Shown: positions 53,101-60,942 of the stretch, in pieces
Numbering within the stretch: the stretch's first letter is position 1
Layout of the letters: each line of letters opens with the position of its first letter
Origin: Veillonellaceae bacterium
GTDB lineage: Bacteria; Bacillota; Negativicutes; Veillonellales; Dialisteraceae
Assembly (NCBI GenBank): GCA_025992895.1
Contig: DAJPGA010000001.1
Location: 1,003,001 to 1,067,000 of the forward strand
Reading direction: 5' to 3'
Length of the DNA: 64,000 nt
Position numbers and translations under genes: made by a program
The notes under the pieces: model-generated
Seen by the model: the letters and a program-made list of their open reading frames with translations, nothing else
The model's database searches: none
What the model was told of the DNA's origin: nothing

Positions 53101-56100
53101 CCATTTCCTCTGTTACTCCGGTAGCCGCTTCTGAGGCAACTTATGGTGCATATACTGGTAAGGAAGCTGTTGTTACTGCAGATAAACTTAAAATAGAAAC
53201 TGTTACTAATGGGAATGGCAATCGTGGTATTTTCGCTGATAGTAATGCAAGCTTTACAATAAACGGAGATGCAGATATAAAAGTCAGTGACACCAGCAAT
53301 GGCAGTACTTATGGTATTTATTCTTACAGAAATGCCAACGTTTCTGTTAATGGTGATGTAACGATGAAAGGGGATGGCACAGGCGACGCACAGTATGGCG
53401 TATACTCTGCAAGCAAACCGAGCTATTCAATGCCAACCGGCATTTATACCTATAGCGGCAAGGTGAATATTAAAGGTAACGCTGATTTAGCGGTTAAGGG
53501 GGTCGCTGTTGATGCAAGGAGTGATGGTGAGATTATCATTGAATCTGCTAATATAGTGACTCCTGCAGACGAGGAAACGGATTATAAGGCAATCAGCGCT
53601 GGCGGAGGTACCGTAACTATAGGAATGAATAAAGAAGTTACGAAAGCCAATGGCGAAGATGTCAAAATTGTCGGAAATATTTATGCTACAGGTACAGTTA
53701 ACTTGGGACTTGGTTCCGGCCAATCTGCTTTAAAAGGCGTCATAGAAAATAGCGATGGTACAACCAAACTTTTCATGGAGAATGGAGCTTCTTGGAATAA
53801 TGTTATGGTGGGGCATCCGGGAGCATTTAGTGGAAGCCATCTGACTAGTATTAATGCAGGATCTTCTGCAGATACAGCAGGAAATATCTTCCAGAATGAC
53901 GGCAATACTCTGACGATTGATAATTACAGCGGGTATGCAAATATTTACTATGCACATACCAGTGACGGTACGGAGGCTGCTGATTATGCGGCTGGCGATA
54001 CCGTTATAAAAAAGGCAGCATCGGGATCTGCCGTAAATATGATTACTGCCAACAACGGAATTAACATGCAGGATACTGATAAGGTGGCTGATGCATTGAA
54101 CGCACTGGCAGGGAAATTAACATACAGCGGCTTTGCCAGCGGCGAAAAGAATTTGACCGGGAAAGTAAAGATAGCGGACGGCTTAACAGCATCCTCTGCG
54201 GTACTGAAAACGGGAGATATTACTTTCGCTGATGATACAGGCAAGGGAACCTACGTAAAACCAGTGGTCCCGATTGAACCCAAGTCTGAATTTTCAACGG
54301 CAATTACCGGTGATAAAGCTGTAGATACAGAGTACGTGCATGCAGGCGTCCTTGATGACAGTAATATCTATAATTTCACAGAAGATAAAACAACCATTGA
54401 TGTCGAGACGGGTTATTCTATTCCAGGCGGACCTTGGATGAGCAAGATTACTGCTTTGGTCTCTGGGAAAGATGATTCGCATTCTGTTGATGTTAATATG
54501 AACGGTCACGATCTTACGTTGAGGAGCAGTAATTCTACAGTTGGTATTGCGGCTATTGGTAAAGGAAAGGTAGAAGTTAATAATGCCGGAGCGATTGATA
54601 TCGATGTAGACACTAGTGGGCGTGCAGCACTTTATGCAAATGGTGGCGGTACGATTGTTGTACATAACGGCGGAGATAATCTTGAAAATAAAGTTCTGAA
54701 AGTAAGAGCTGAAGGATCGACTCCGCTGAATACAGCTGTTATCAAAACCATGAATGGAGTAAATAATGTACATTCTTCTATTACGATTGACGGTCTGGTG
54801 GATGTCGTAGCTGATGGTGAAACTGCGAATGAAGCAGTAAGTGCCGTTGCTTCTAATATTGAAATCGGCGGAGGACATATTGAAGCGAAAAATGGCGCTT
54901 GGGCAGCTATCCGTGCTTATGGTGAATTTGTAAGCCAGAATTATGGTATTGTTAATGTTAATGTAGCTAAAGACCAGAACGGAAATATCATTGGCTCCGG
55001 CGAAAACAAGACTACGATCATCGGTGATATCGTGACTAATGGCGGCATGGGAACTAAAGGTAAAATCAGTGTTGGACTTAATGGCAAGGATTCTTACTGG
55101 AAAGGCAATTATGCCGATACCAGAGGTTACGGAGTCACACCGGGGATCGAAGGCGCGGTAAACCTTTATATGGAAAACGGATCTCATTGGCTTGGCTTTG
55201 GCAACGGCACTATGAATGTAAATATGAGTGGGAAGGATACCTATTGGACAGGATTCAGTATCGCAAGGAATAATGGATTGCGGCTGACCCTGAATGATGG
55301 AGCTGTCTGGTATAATGCTTTTTCCAAAGGACAGACGGATAAGGATGGAAATCTGACTGTCAGCAGGGTCACAAACCTCTCCGGCAATGGCGGTATTATT
55401 GACATGAGTGGGAGCAAAGGAATCTATGTCGCTGACAGTACCAGCCTGAGCGGTTCTCCCACAAAGGCAGGGGCTTCCGGCTTCGCTAAAGATGACTCGA
55501 AAACCGAGACTGGTAATGCCTTCATAGAAAAATACAGCGGAAATCATACTGTTATTTATAAAGATAACAGCTTCATTGATAACACAGAAAGGGAACATGC
55601 GTTACTGTATGGAAATAAAGAAGCCCATATTGCTGGCGGTACTTTCACCATTTTCAAGGCGGATGCAGGTTCTGCAATCACGCTTCTTACTGGTAACAAT
55701 GGAATCAATACTTCCGCAGATGCTACTTATGTTGAGAAAAACCAGTTGAATGATACATTAAATAAACTGGCCGAGAAGTTATTCTATACAGCTAACGATG
55801 GAAATCTTTCCGGTAAAGTAGGTATTGCATCAGGGCTGACATCTTCTGCAGCTTATGCAGTAGTAAAGAGCGGAGACATTACCTTTAAGGATAAAGGCCA
55901 GGGATCCTATGTATATGACCTGGTTAAGCCATCCGAGCAGGCCGTCAATCCGATTGATAAAGTAATAGACGGAAGCAAGGATTCTCAAAATTATTATGAA
56001 GATATCGGTATTTACAACAAAAATAAAAATTCCTACAATTTCACAAAGACACCGTCTGATATAACTGCATCTGATAAGACTGATGGCGTAGTTCATGCTA

Positions 56101-57956
56101 AAGACGGAAATCTGAACATCAAGGCTAATGATACAATCAACATCAGTGCAGGAGATAATGGCGTAGGTGTAGCGGCTGAAAACGGCAAGAAAGTTATTCT
56201 TAGTGGTATAACCAATATTACAGCTTCGAAAGCATTGGATGCGAATGGTGAAGAATCTGCAATCAATATGGAAGCAGGTCATGTAAGAGGTACGGTAACT
56301 GCAGAAAATGGTGGTAAAATCACCATGGATGGTGCAGAAGTAACCGGCGATATTACTGTGGCTGATGAAAAATCTTCCTTGAACGGTACGTTTAAAGGAG
56401 GAAATGGTATTCAGGGCAAAGTAACTAATAATGGCGAAGCAGTGCTCACGTTTACCGAAGGGGCAAACTGGACAGGTAATTCTGCAGGTACAGGATCCAC
56501 AAATGTGGATATCGACAAAGGGTCTGTCTGGACAGGTGCATCTGCTAATAAAGGAACCAACCTTGACCTCAAGGGAACCTGGAAACAAACCGGTGAGTCT
56601 GCAGTGGGTCAGGTAATTTCTGATAACGGTACACTGGACAAGACAGATTCGTCCTCTGGCAAGACAAGTATCCAGAAACTCTCTGGTGAATTAAATGTCA
56701 CCTATGGACATAATGAAAGCGATCCGACCAGGATCATTGGAGGTGATACAGTAGTAGCTTCTGCTGCTAGCGGGTCAAAGATTAATTTAATTACTGATAG
56801 CAAGGGACTCAAGCTGGACAGTAATAGAGCAGCAGCCAAGAATCAAGTCAGCGAAACACTGAACCAGCTGGCTCATAAGCTGACTTACACAGCGGATGAT
56901 AACAATCTGGAGGGGAAGGTAAAAATTGCCGAAGGCCTGACTTCTGCATCAGCTGCTATGAAGGCAGAAAATATCACCTTTGACAAAAACGGTGTAGGTT
57001 CATTCGTTTATGATCCAGTTAAGAATGGGTTGGATATTGAATACGGTTCCGAAGAAACCCAGATGATGAGAGGCACCAAGTCGGCTCTCTTTGGCGCAGC
57101 CATGATGTGGAGATCGAATAGCAATGATCTCCAGCGGAGAATGGGTGATATACGACTGGGGCAGGAGGAGTCCGGCGTATGGGCTAAGTACATAGGCGGC
57201 AAGAACGAATTCAACAGTCAGAGTACTTACATGAATCAGAGCTATGATATTGCTCAGGCTGGCTATGATAGGAAAGCAGGTGATTGGACAGTCGGTATTG
57301 CTTTGGATCATGGAACCGGTGATGTACATTACACCGGCGGCAAGGGTGATGAAAAGATGACAACTCTTGCTGTATATGGAACCAAGGTATCCGATGATGG
57401 CAAATATGTAGATATTATCATAAAATCTGGCAAAGTCAGCAATGATTTTGAAGTAAGCAATGAAATCGGCAACGAGCTTTCCGGAGATTACGATACTTGG
57501 GGAAGCAGCTTGTCCGCAGAATTCGGCAAACGCTTTATCAAGGATAATGGATTCTATTTGGATCCATCTGTAGAATTTACCATAAGCAGACTGAACGGCA
57601 AGAGCTTCACAGGTCATAGTGATCTTGGAGAACTTGCAGTCAGACAGCATGCATTCAACAGCGCTATCGGCAGGATCGGGTTAGGCATTGGCAGACAAAC
57701 GGCAAAGAGCAATCTGTATGCTAAGGCTTCCCTGGCTCATGAGTTTGGTGGCAACTTCAGGACAGACTTTTCTGCAGATGATGGTGGTGCAAAGGGGACT
57801 AAGATTGATTTGCAGGATACCTGGATGGACCTCGAACTTGGCGGCAGCTATTCGCTGAATAAGAATGTATATCTATATGCAAACTACACACGCTCCTTTG
57901 GCGCAGAAATGAGCACAGAATGGAGAGCGGACGTAGGAGTTCGCTATTCTTTCTAG
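47166..57956 (+). CDS. giant autotransporter adhesin/surface protein (type Va), 3,596 residues
   Basis: The ATG at 47166 is 9 bases from GGAG; a TTG two codons earlier is too close. The signal peptide ends at ASA-A28. Residues about 50-460 are rich in repeated strand patterns (GYVYATGYDNGKIG, GYLYAAVNVN, GYLMQYKIGSDGK, GTVYILTYNIG), as in a beta-propeller. A beta-helix-like passenger follows, with four 127-residue modules (near 814-940, 1317-1443, 1768-1894 and 2238-2364) and two diverged ones (near 2783-2917 and 3160-3280). Each contains LTIDNYSG-like, AGDTxIxKA and LTASSA elements. Residues about 3330-3596 are the translocating barrel (VWAKYIGGKNEFN to GVRYSF). It lies 17 bases after the receptor gene, so it is co-transcribed and B12-controlled by inference. 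Codons are A/T-rich. Confidence 0.9.
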   Translation: MREGTKRNALMLTALVLGALVGGNTASAANLVAAIPSDYAHSQLGSITGSKVTTHVDAKASAGDLTGLNQDPALYPLWVNGEGDLYLRQYTYSTTDLLNSRLINGQGEWDDTSAPSGKITAVANAHAAAGYNGYVYATGYDNGKIGAATLEGTELKENTDNVVNLKEDIIKYTADGAAAGYTDATAMHGEGLITTLDDGYLYAAVNVNKQGGYDDYDNGYLMQYKIGSDGKLTYSSYSRIGKNTDSVRINQYNNQFVLSAIGGYQNFGSGNADTAITINKVASPGKLNPTSTVIRKPDYVPYDFRDVKVLPNGTVYILTYNIGDGGSAINSKVYKTTMANLTNGNKEQWEEIISGSQEGWFGKLNAEYYTKRLWLEMGNTLSVYTDGSTTPAYTWESKDFSTDQQFYQFNSVAMIPSDRINGDLVQLTMYNPEGLTSSSESAMEIINPDTSLATPTRHIEITGVEAKDKGTYASETTDYSTYTFTKDEVVGVGITRTGDLKNNISADIYASDGNDITVNAGDHTLTLWANNYVSSPVGVYAGKGKSVTINAAQTNIVTSGYENGNSLTNAIWNDAAKDAASSITINGDTNIAMKGGYGGNGIAIQKTDRWGEASNETTQTSKITLNGDVVIAGENEDTWGIPANKENVYSRFNNSGILTSVDKSEVTVTGNAKLSVYGNGITTNAKDSKVSIGGGHIVVPKNTNYGYYTLGAYQGTINVNTGTTGNSPGANTVQLDGDIFALDTGTVNAALTTADSYLNGIVDNGGTANVWLQNGAEWFNAANNTRYKNDNEDVGAGGKSLVTKLVGGTSESTAGNIFQNDSNPLTIDNYSGYANIYYAHTSDGTNASDYAAGDTVIKKAASGSAVNMITANNGINMQDTDQVAGALNTLAGKLTYSGFGNGENNLTGKVKIADGLTASSAALKTGDIVFSDGTGKGTYVKSDDNEGGAITETTTLTNDYTATASEKNVQGSGSSMLISALYAGSSETASKEKPMVVDMNGHNLTLNAQGDGGVASAIVLGANQSIQIKNSDSKKQLTLKASHPDDTRAVNGIYVGGNNSSLTIDNPVVIEALSNTGRSGVVGINVLGGGSAGSDSAIDVIINGPLTIKGASSKNISAQTPANAGIKTVANGSAVTVNGSVDIEHVKGAALYTVGADSTISVAGGSITAEANPEHDKNYSAVRVDKGTVNLNMEEGQPGSNVTNVVGDFYLTKEYGKKVVEYSGGELIDFENSGVINAAFTTGDSSWTGAMTYIVDKDDYGSGGYTAHDAGNFNLWLQNGAIWNNEVQGGITPDESQRNTFNGSHVLNFTGGTEGHEGNIFQKDAKTLTIDNYSGSTNIFYAHTDDGTTADDYAAGDTIINKAATGSAVNMITDSSNITTTDDEQVAAVLNTLAGKLTYSAFASGEKNLTGTVKIAEGLTASSAEVKTGDITFQESNGKGSYVVPSKRLIFNTPITGQDDIDTEYVNAGVLKNDLYTFDKDSQILISESAATTSIGTEDEKNVVGGILGNGNSINIDASGQDLSISSEEQPSDSQGIYGVYTNDDLTITADNLNINTTSTADNSADRGVLVEDGGVLTVNGNMNIAVNVSEDNEEYIYGINSYDYDGAGGKVTVNGKANIAIANAASGAAIRTENDANNDNVVTIESANITGPTDSSSSFLAIENVGGTINVGMNSDITASNGKDVTITGNVSDMYGVTNLGLGTKDSFLKGIISNREDMFEGTVNLYMNNGAIWINELKNNFEDDSGEDFAGSQVTNFFGGSSESTAGNIFQDDSNPLTIDNYSGYANIYYAHTNHGEDASDYSAGDTIIKKAKTGSAVTLITDNTGISVNDVDSVAKVLNSLAGKLTYSEYASGVKNLTGTVKIADGLTASSAEVKVGNITFQDSDGKGTYKSNGSIIPDSQTNSTFTTPITGNSDADTEYVNAGVLKNDLYTFTKDSQIVIAGDSDVTKVGYYKAVGGILGQNSNVTIDAAGKTLSISSVTPVAASEATYGAYTGKEAVVTADKLKIETVTNGNGNRGIFADSNASFTINGDADIKVSDTSNGSTYGIYSYRNANVSVNGDVTMKGDGTGDAQYGVYSASKPSYSMPTGIYTYSGKVNIKGNADLAVKGVAVDARSDGEIIIESANIVTPADEETDYKAISAGGGTVTIGMNKEVTKANGEDVKIVGNIYATGTVNLGLGSGQSALKGVIENSDGTTKLFMENGASWNNVMVGHPGAFSGSHLTSINAGSSADTAGNIFQNDGNTLTIDNYSGYANIYYAHTSDGTEAADYAAGDTVIKKAASGSAVNMITANNGINMQDTDKVADALNALAGKLTYSGFASGEKNLTGKVKIADGLTASSAVLKTGDITFADDTGKGTYVKPVVPIEPKSEFSTAITGDKAVDTEYVHAGVLDDSNIYNFTEDKTTIDVETGYSIPGGPWMSKITALVSGKDDSHSVDVNMNGHDLTLRSSNSTVGIAAIGKGKVEVNNAGAIDIDVDTSGRAALYANGGGTIVVHNGGDNLENKVLKVRAEGSTPLNTAVIKTMNGVNNVHSSITIDGLVDVVADGETANEAVSAVASNIEIGGGHIEAKNGAWAAIRAYGEFVSQNYGIVNVNVAKDQNGNIIGSGENKTTIIGDIVTNGGMGTKGKISVGLNGKDSYWKGNYADTRGYGVTPGIEGAVNLYMENGSHWLGFGNGTMNVNMSGKDTYWTGFSIARNNGLRLTLNDGAVWYNAFSKGQTDKDGNLTVSRVTNLSGNGGIIDMSGSKGIYVADSTSLSGSPTKAGASGFAKDDSKTETGNAFIEKYSGNHTVIYKDNSFIDNTEREHALLYGNKEAHIAGGTFTIFKADAGSAITLLTGNNGINTSADATYVEKNQLNDTLNKLAEKLFYTANDGNLSGKVGIASGLTSSAAYAVVKSGDITFKDKGQGSYVYDLVKPSEQAVNPIDKVIDGSKDSQNYYEDIGIYNKNKNSYNFTKTPSDITASDKTDGVVHAKDGNLNIKANDTINISAGDNGVGVAAENGKKVILSGITNITASKALDANGEESAINMEAGHVRGTVTAENGGKITMDGAEVTGDITVADEKSSLNGTFKGGNGIQGKVTNNGEAVLTFTEGANWTGNSAGTGSTNVDIDKGSVWTGASANKGTNLDLKGTWKQTGESAVGQVISDNGTLDKTDSSSGKTSIQKLSGELNVTYGHNESDPTRIIGGDTVVASAASGSKINLITDSKGLKLDSNRAAAKNQVSETLNQLAHKLTYTADDNNLEGKVKIAEGLTSASAAMKAENITFDKNGVGSFVYDPVKNGLDIEYGSEETQMMRGTKSALFGAAMMWRSNSNDLQRRMGDIRLGQEESGVWAKYIGGKNEFNSQSTYMNQSYDIAQAGYDRKAGDWTVGIALDHGTGDVHYTGGKGDEKMTTLAVYGTKVSDDGKYVDIIIKSGKVSNDFEVSNEIGNELSGDYDTWGSSLSAEFGKRFIKDNGFYLDPSVEFTISRLNGKSFTGHSDLGELAVRQHAFNSAIGRIGLGIGRQTAKSNLYAKASLAHEFGGNFRTDFSADDGGAKGTKIDLQDTWMDLELGGSYSLNKNVYLYANYTRSFGAEMSTEWRADVGVRYSF
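49605..49985 (+). repeat. autotransporter passenger module, copy 1 (381 bp)
   Basis: This encodes AGNIFQND to GKGTYV (127 residues). The DNA around 49655-49800 is nearly identical to copy 4 at 53927-54070, pointing to recent recombination or duplication. Confidence 0.85.
51114..51494 (+). repeat. autotransporter passenger module, copy 2 (381 bp)
   Basis: EGNIFQKD to GKGSYV has exactly the same length as copies 1, 3 and 4 but is the most diverged of the four. Confidence 0.82.
52467..52847 (+). repeat. autotransporter passenger module, copy 3 (381 bp)
   Basis: AGNIFQDD to GKGTYK. Copies 2, 3 and 4 are each followed by a conserved inter-module segment (TPITGxxDxDTEYVNAGVL in 2 and 3). Confidence 0.82.
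53877..54257 (+). repeat. autotransporter passenger module, copy 4 (381 bp)
   Basis: AGNIFQND to GKGTYV; close to copy 1 at both protein and DNA level. Confidence 0.85.
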
Positions 57957-58330
57957 CAGGTAAGATGCGGAAGCGATTCCTCCTATTCTAATATGATGTA
58001 CTCGCCGCTTCTGCTCTTATAGGTAAATCTTCATGTTATTTCTTCCCGTATGAGGTTTACCATTATTTTCCTTTTCATTTGGTAGAGAGGAAATTGAAGA
58101 TTTCATCTTTCAATTTCCTCTTTATCAATTCTTTTTTTATATGTGGAGAGAATGTCGAGCGATAATACTGGACTTTACGTTTTCTGGTGGATTTAACCAG
58201 GGAATCATCGTTTCCTGAAAGTTAGTTTAATAGTTTGGATGATATAAGTGAAAAACAGAGAAATCGGCATTTCATTACAGGGATGAAAGTGAATGAGAGG
58301 GAAGTCTATTTTTAGAAAGGAAATTTTAGT
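57957..58330 (+). other. gap after the autotransporter, with a terminator
   Basis: A hairpin GGTAAA..GTTTACC lies near 58021-58062. A strong terminator AGAGGAAATTGAAGA/TCTTTCAATTTCCTCT with a T-rich tail lies at 58086-58126. The remaining 200 bases are A/T-rich without a recognisable gene and presumably hold the promoter of the next small gene. Confidence 0.65.
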
Positions 58331-58726
58331 ATGCATAAAAAGATAATAGCTTTTGTATTGTGTGGTTTACTTTCTGGCTCATCGGTCTGTGTCATGGCAG
58401 AAGAAGCTTCATCTACACCAGCAGAACCCACGAAAGCAATGCAGATTGATCCGACATTAACAAATATGACAATGCCTTATCCAGATCCTGATACGATTCT
58501 GCCTGCAGCACCCAAGGTGCCAGAGGGTGGCATCAAAAATGTTTCAAGCTTTATGGAATATGGGAAGGAAGTAGATGCTTATGTAAAGGTGGCCCAACAG
58601 TATATTGATGGCGCAACCAATGATGCTAATGATATCATCCGCAAGCGAAATGCAGCGGCTGAAGAGGCGCAGAAAGTTGTGAATGCTTATAATGCACAAG
58701 TGGAAGCAGCTAATAATGCAAAATGA
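58331..58726 (+). CDS. small exported protein of unknown function
   Basis: The protein has 131 residues. A signal peptide covers residues 1-23 (VCVMA-EE). A Pro-rich middle follows (MPYPDPDTILPAAPKVPEGG), then a helical C-terminus rich in Ala/Asn (DANDIIRKRNAAAEEAQKVVNAYNAQVEAANNAK). I do not recognise the family. AAAGGAAAT is upstream. It follows the autotransporter after a terminator and may be an accessory envelope protein of the same system. A terminator follows at 58775-58813. Confidence 0.65.
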   Translation: MHKKIIAFVLCGLLSGSSVCVMAEEASSTPAEPTKAMQIDPTLTNMTMPYPDPDTILPAAPKVPEGGIKNVSSFMEYGKEVDAYVKVAQQYIDGATNDANDIIRKRNAAAEEAQKVVNAYNAQVEAANNAK

Positions 58727-58774
58727 AATGTTATTCCTATATATAAGTAAAATAAAATAAAATTGGCGGTAAGT

Positions 58775-58813
58775 ATGTAAAGAGCATCTGGATATCAGGT
58801 GCTCTTTTTTCGT
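58775..58813 (+). terminator. terminator after the small exported protein gene
   Basis: AAGAGCATCTG and CAGGTGCTCTT form the stem, followed by TTTTTTCG. Confidence 0.8.
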
Positions 58814-58859
58814 TAAAAGAATTCTTTGACACATAATATCCTGTGAAAGGGGCAGTTAT

Positions 58860-58892
58860 TTACAAGCCTCTTACAAAGTAGACGTAAATTAG
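58860..58892 (+). promoter_or_regulatory. Pho-box-like direct repeats upstream of pstS
   Basis: TTACAAGCCTC, TTACAAAGTAG and a degenerate ACGTAAATTAG repeat at 11-bp spacing, as in PhoP/PhoB boxes. A PhoB-like regulator is encoded at the end of this pst cluster. Confidence 0.5.
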
Positions 58893-58986
58893 ACGCATCT
58901 CCCTCTTTGGTTTTTACAACCGTTCGATAAACTAAAACCATCATAAAAACAATTAAAACAAGCAAGTCATTTCAAGGAGGACAAAA

Positions 58987-59871
58987 ATGGAACTTAAAAA
59001 ATGGATGGCACTGGCAGTATCTTCAGCAGCAATCGTAGCAGTCGCAGGATGCGGCGGCGGAAACTCCGCACCTGCTAAGAGCGGCGCTGCTTCTGGAGCA
59101 AAGGTTACCGGTCAGGTCACCGTTTCCGGTTCTTCTGCACTTCTTCCGCTCGCGAAGGATGCAGCAGCAAAGTTCAAGACAAAGAACCCTGAAGTTTCTC
59201 TGACACTGAATGCAGGCGGCTCGGGCACAGGTCTGAAACAGGTTGCTGAAGGATCCGTAAACATCGGCATGTCCGACGTACCGGCTGAAACAAAGCTCCC
59301 GAAGGAAAAAGCAAAAGACCTGGTTGACCACAAGGTCGCTGTCCTGACCGTAGCACCGGTTGTCAACAAGGATGTCGCTGAAACTGTTAAGTCCCTGACC
59401 AAACAGCAGCTGCAGGACGTATTCACAGCTAAGGTAACCAACTGGAAAGATGTTGGCGGCCCAGATGAACCGATCGTTCTCGTAACCCGTCCGACCACCT
59501 CCGGCACCAGAGCACTCTTCACTGAACTGGCTCTCGGCGGCAAGGAAGAAGCTTCCAACAAGTCCCTGGAAACCGACGACTCCGGCACACTGATGCAGAG
59601 CGTTGCTCAGACCAAGGGTGCTATCGGATACGTAGCACTGTCCTACCTCGTCAGCAATAAAGACGTTGCAGCAATCGCTATCGACGGTGTAGCTCCGACA
59701 CTGGAAAACACCTACAACGGCACCTACCCGGTATACGGCTATGAACACATGTACACCAAGGGCGAAGCTAAAGACGCAGTCAAAGCATTCCTTGACTACA
59801 TCCAGTCCGATGAATATGGCCATGAAATCGAAAAACAGGGCTACGGCGTAGCTTCCAAGATGAAGAAATAA
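58987..59871 (+). CDS. pstS: phosphate ABC transporter substrate-binding lipoprotein
   Basis: The protein has 294 residues with a lipobox VAVAGC (acylated Cys22). The phosphate-binding fold has VSGSSALLPLAKDAA, LNAGGSGTGLKQVAEGSVNIGMSD (phosphate loop), TRPTTSGTRALFTEL and GAIGYVALSYL. It captures phosphate in the periplasm for PstCAB. AAGGAGG precedes the ATG. A hairpin separates it from pstC. Confidence 0.96.
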   Translation: MELKKWMALAVSSAAIVAVAGCGGGNSAPAKSGAASGAKVTGQVTVSGSSALLPLAKDAAAKFKTKNPEVSLTLNAGGSGTGLKQVAEGSVNIGMSDVPAETKLPKEKAKDLVDHKVAVLTVAPVVNKDVAETVKSLTKQQLQDVFTAKVTNWKDVGGPDEPIVLVTRPTTSGTRALFTELALGGKEEASNKSLETDDSGTLMQSVAQTKGAIGYVALSYLVSNKDVAAIAIDGVAPTLENTYNGTYPVYGYEHMYTKGEAKDAVKAFLDYIQSDEYGHEIEKQGYGVASKMKK

Positions 59872-59927
59872 TCCGGCCTCGGAAACACCTTACTGAAGAG
59901 TCATAAAACCGTACAGAACACAGAAGA

Positions 59928-59951
59928 GCGGCTGCACAAATGTGCGGCTGC
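59928..59951 (+). promoter_or_regulatory. hairpin between pstS and pstC
   Basis: GCGGCTGCACA-AA-TGTGCGGCTGC can form an 11-bp stem with one mismatch; it lacks a good T-run. It may protect or attenuate, giving more PstS than permease. Confidence 0.45.
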
Positions 59952-60030
59952 CCTTCCTGTTTATAAAGAAAAATTCATTTATGTAAATTATTAATATAAT
60001 AAAGGAAAGTTAGAGACAAAAGGAGTTCTT

Positions 60031-60942
60031 ATGGATCAAAATATGCGGCAGCAGCACATGTTCCGCAGAGAATATTTCGGGAAGAGCGTGGCAGTCCTCT
60101 GCGGCATGTTCCTCATCGTGCTGACAATTGCTATCGGCGCCTTCCTTCTGGCGAAAGGGATGCTGACCTTTACCCAGTTCCATCATTCTATCGGAGAATT
60201 CCTCTTTTCATCCGCATGGAAACCATCAGATACTGAAATGGGCGGCGGCCAGGTCGGCGCAGCCATCTACATCTGGGGTTCCATCCTGACCTGTACCTTG
60301 GCACTTGTCATTTCCGTACCATTCAGCCTGGCAACTGCTGTATTCATGACACAGATCGCACCGAAGCTCGGCGAAAGAATCATCCGTCCGGCTGTTGAAA
60401 TCTTCGTCGGTATTCCATCCGTCGTTTATGGCTGGGTCGGCCTCGTCGTACTCGTTCCTCTGCTCCAGAGAATATTCGACCTGCCGCACGGCCAGTCCGT
60501 ACTGGCAGCCGGCATCGTGCTCTCCGTCATGATTTACCCGACAATTACCTCGGTTTCCGCCGATGCGATCCGAAGCGTCAACAACAAATATGTGGAAGGC
60601 GCTTACGGACTTGGTTCGACACGCTGGCAGATGATTTACAAAGTCCTTCTCCCGGCTGCCCTCCCAGGCATCCTGACCGCTATCGTCCTCGGCCTTGCAA
60701 GAGCCTTCGGCGAAGCACTTGCGGTTTCCATGGTTATCGGCAAGATGAGAGCATTCCCGGACAGCCTCCTGGCTCCGACAAACTCGCTTACAGCAGCCAT
60801 TGCTTCTGATATGGGCGGCGCAATGGACGGCGGGGAATTCAATGCAGCTCTCTGGTCCATGGCACTCCTGCTCTTTATCATTTCCCTTTTATTCATCCTT
60901 GTGATCCACCTGATCGCAGCTAGAAAGGAGAGAATCGCATGA
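60031..60942 (+). CDS. pstC: phosphate ABC transporter permease PstC
   Basis: The protein has 303 residues and six membrane spans. It begins with a basic cytoplasmic N-terminus, and the EAA-type loop is YGLGSTRWQMIYKVLLPAALPGILTAIVLGLARAFGEALA. FVGIPSVVYGWVGL is typical of PstC. AAAGGAG precedes the ATG. Its stop overlaps the pstA start (ATGA). Confidence 0.96.
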   Translation: MDQNMRQQHMFRREYFGKSVAVLCGMFLIVLTIAIGAFLLAKGMLTFTQFHHSIGEFLFSSAWKPSDTEMGGGQVGAAIYIWGSILTCTLALVISVPFSLATAVFMTQIAPKLGERIIRPAVEIFVGIPSVVYGWVGLVVLVPLLQRIFDLPHGQSVLAAGIVLSVMIYPTITSVSADAIRSVNNKYVEGAYGLGSTRWQMIYKVLLPAALPGILTAIVLGLARAFGEALAVSMVIGKMRAFPDSLLAPTNSLTAAIASDMGGAMDGGEFNAALWSMALLLFIISLLFILVIHLIAARKERIA

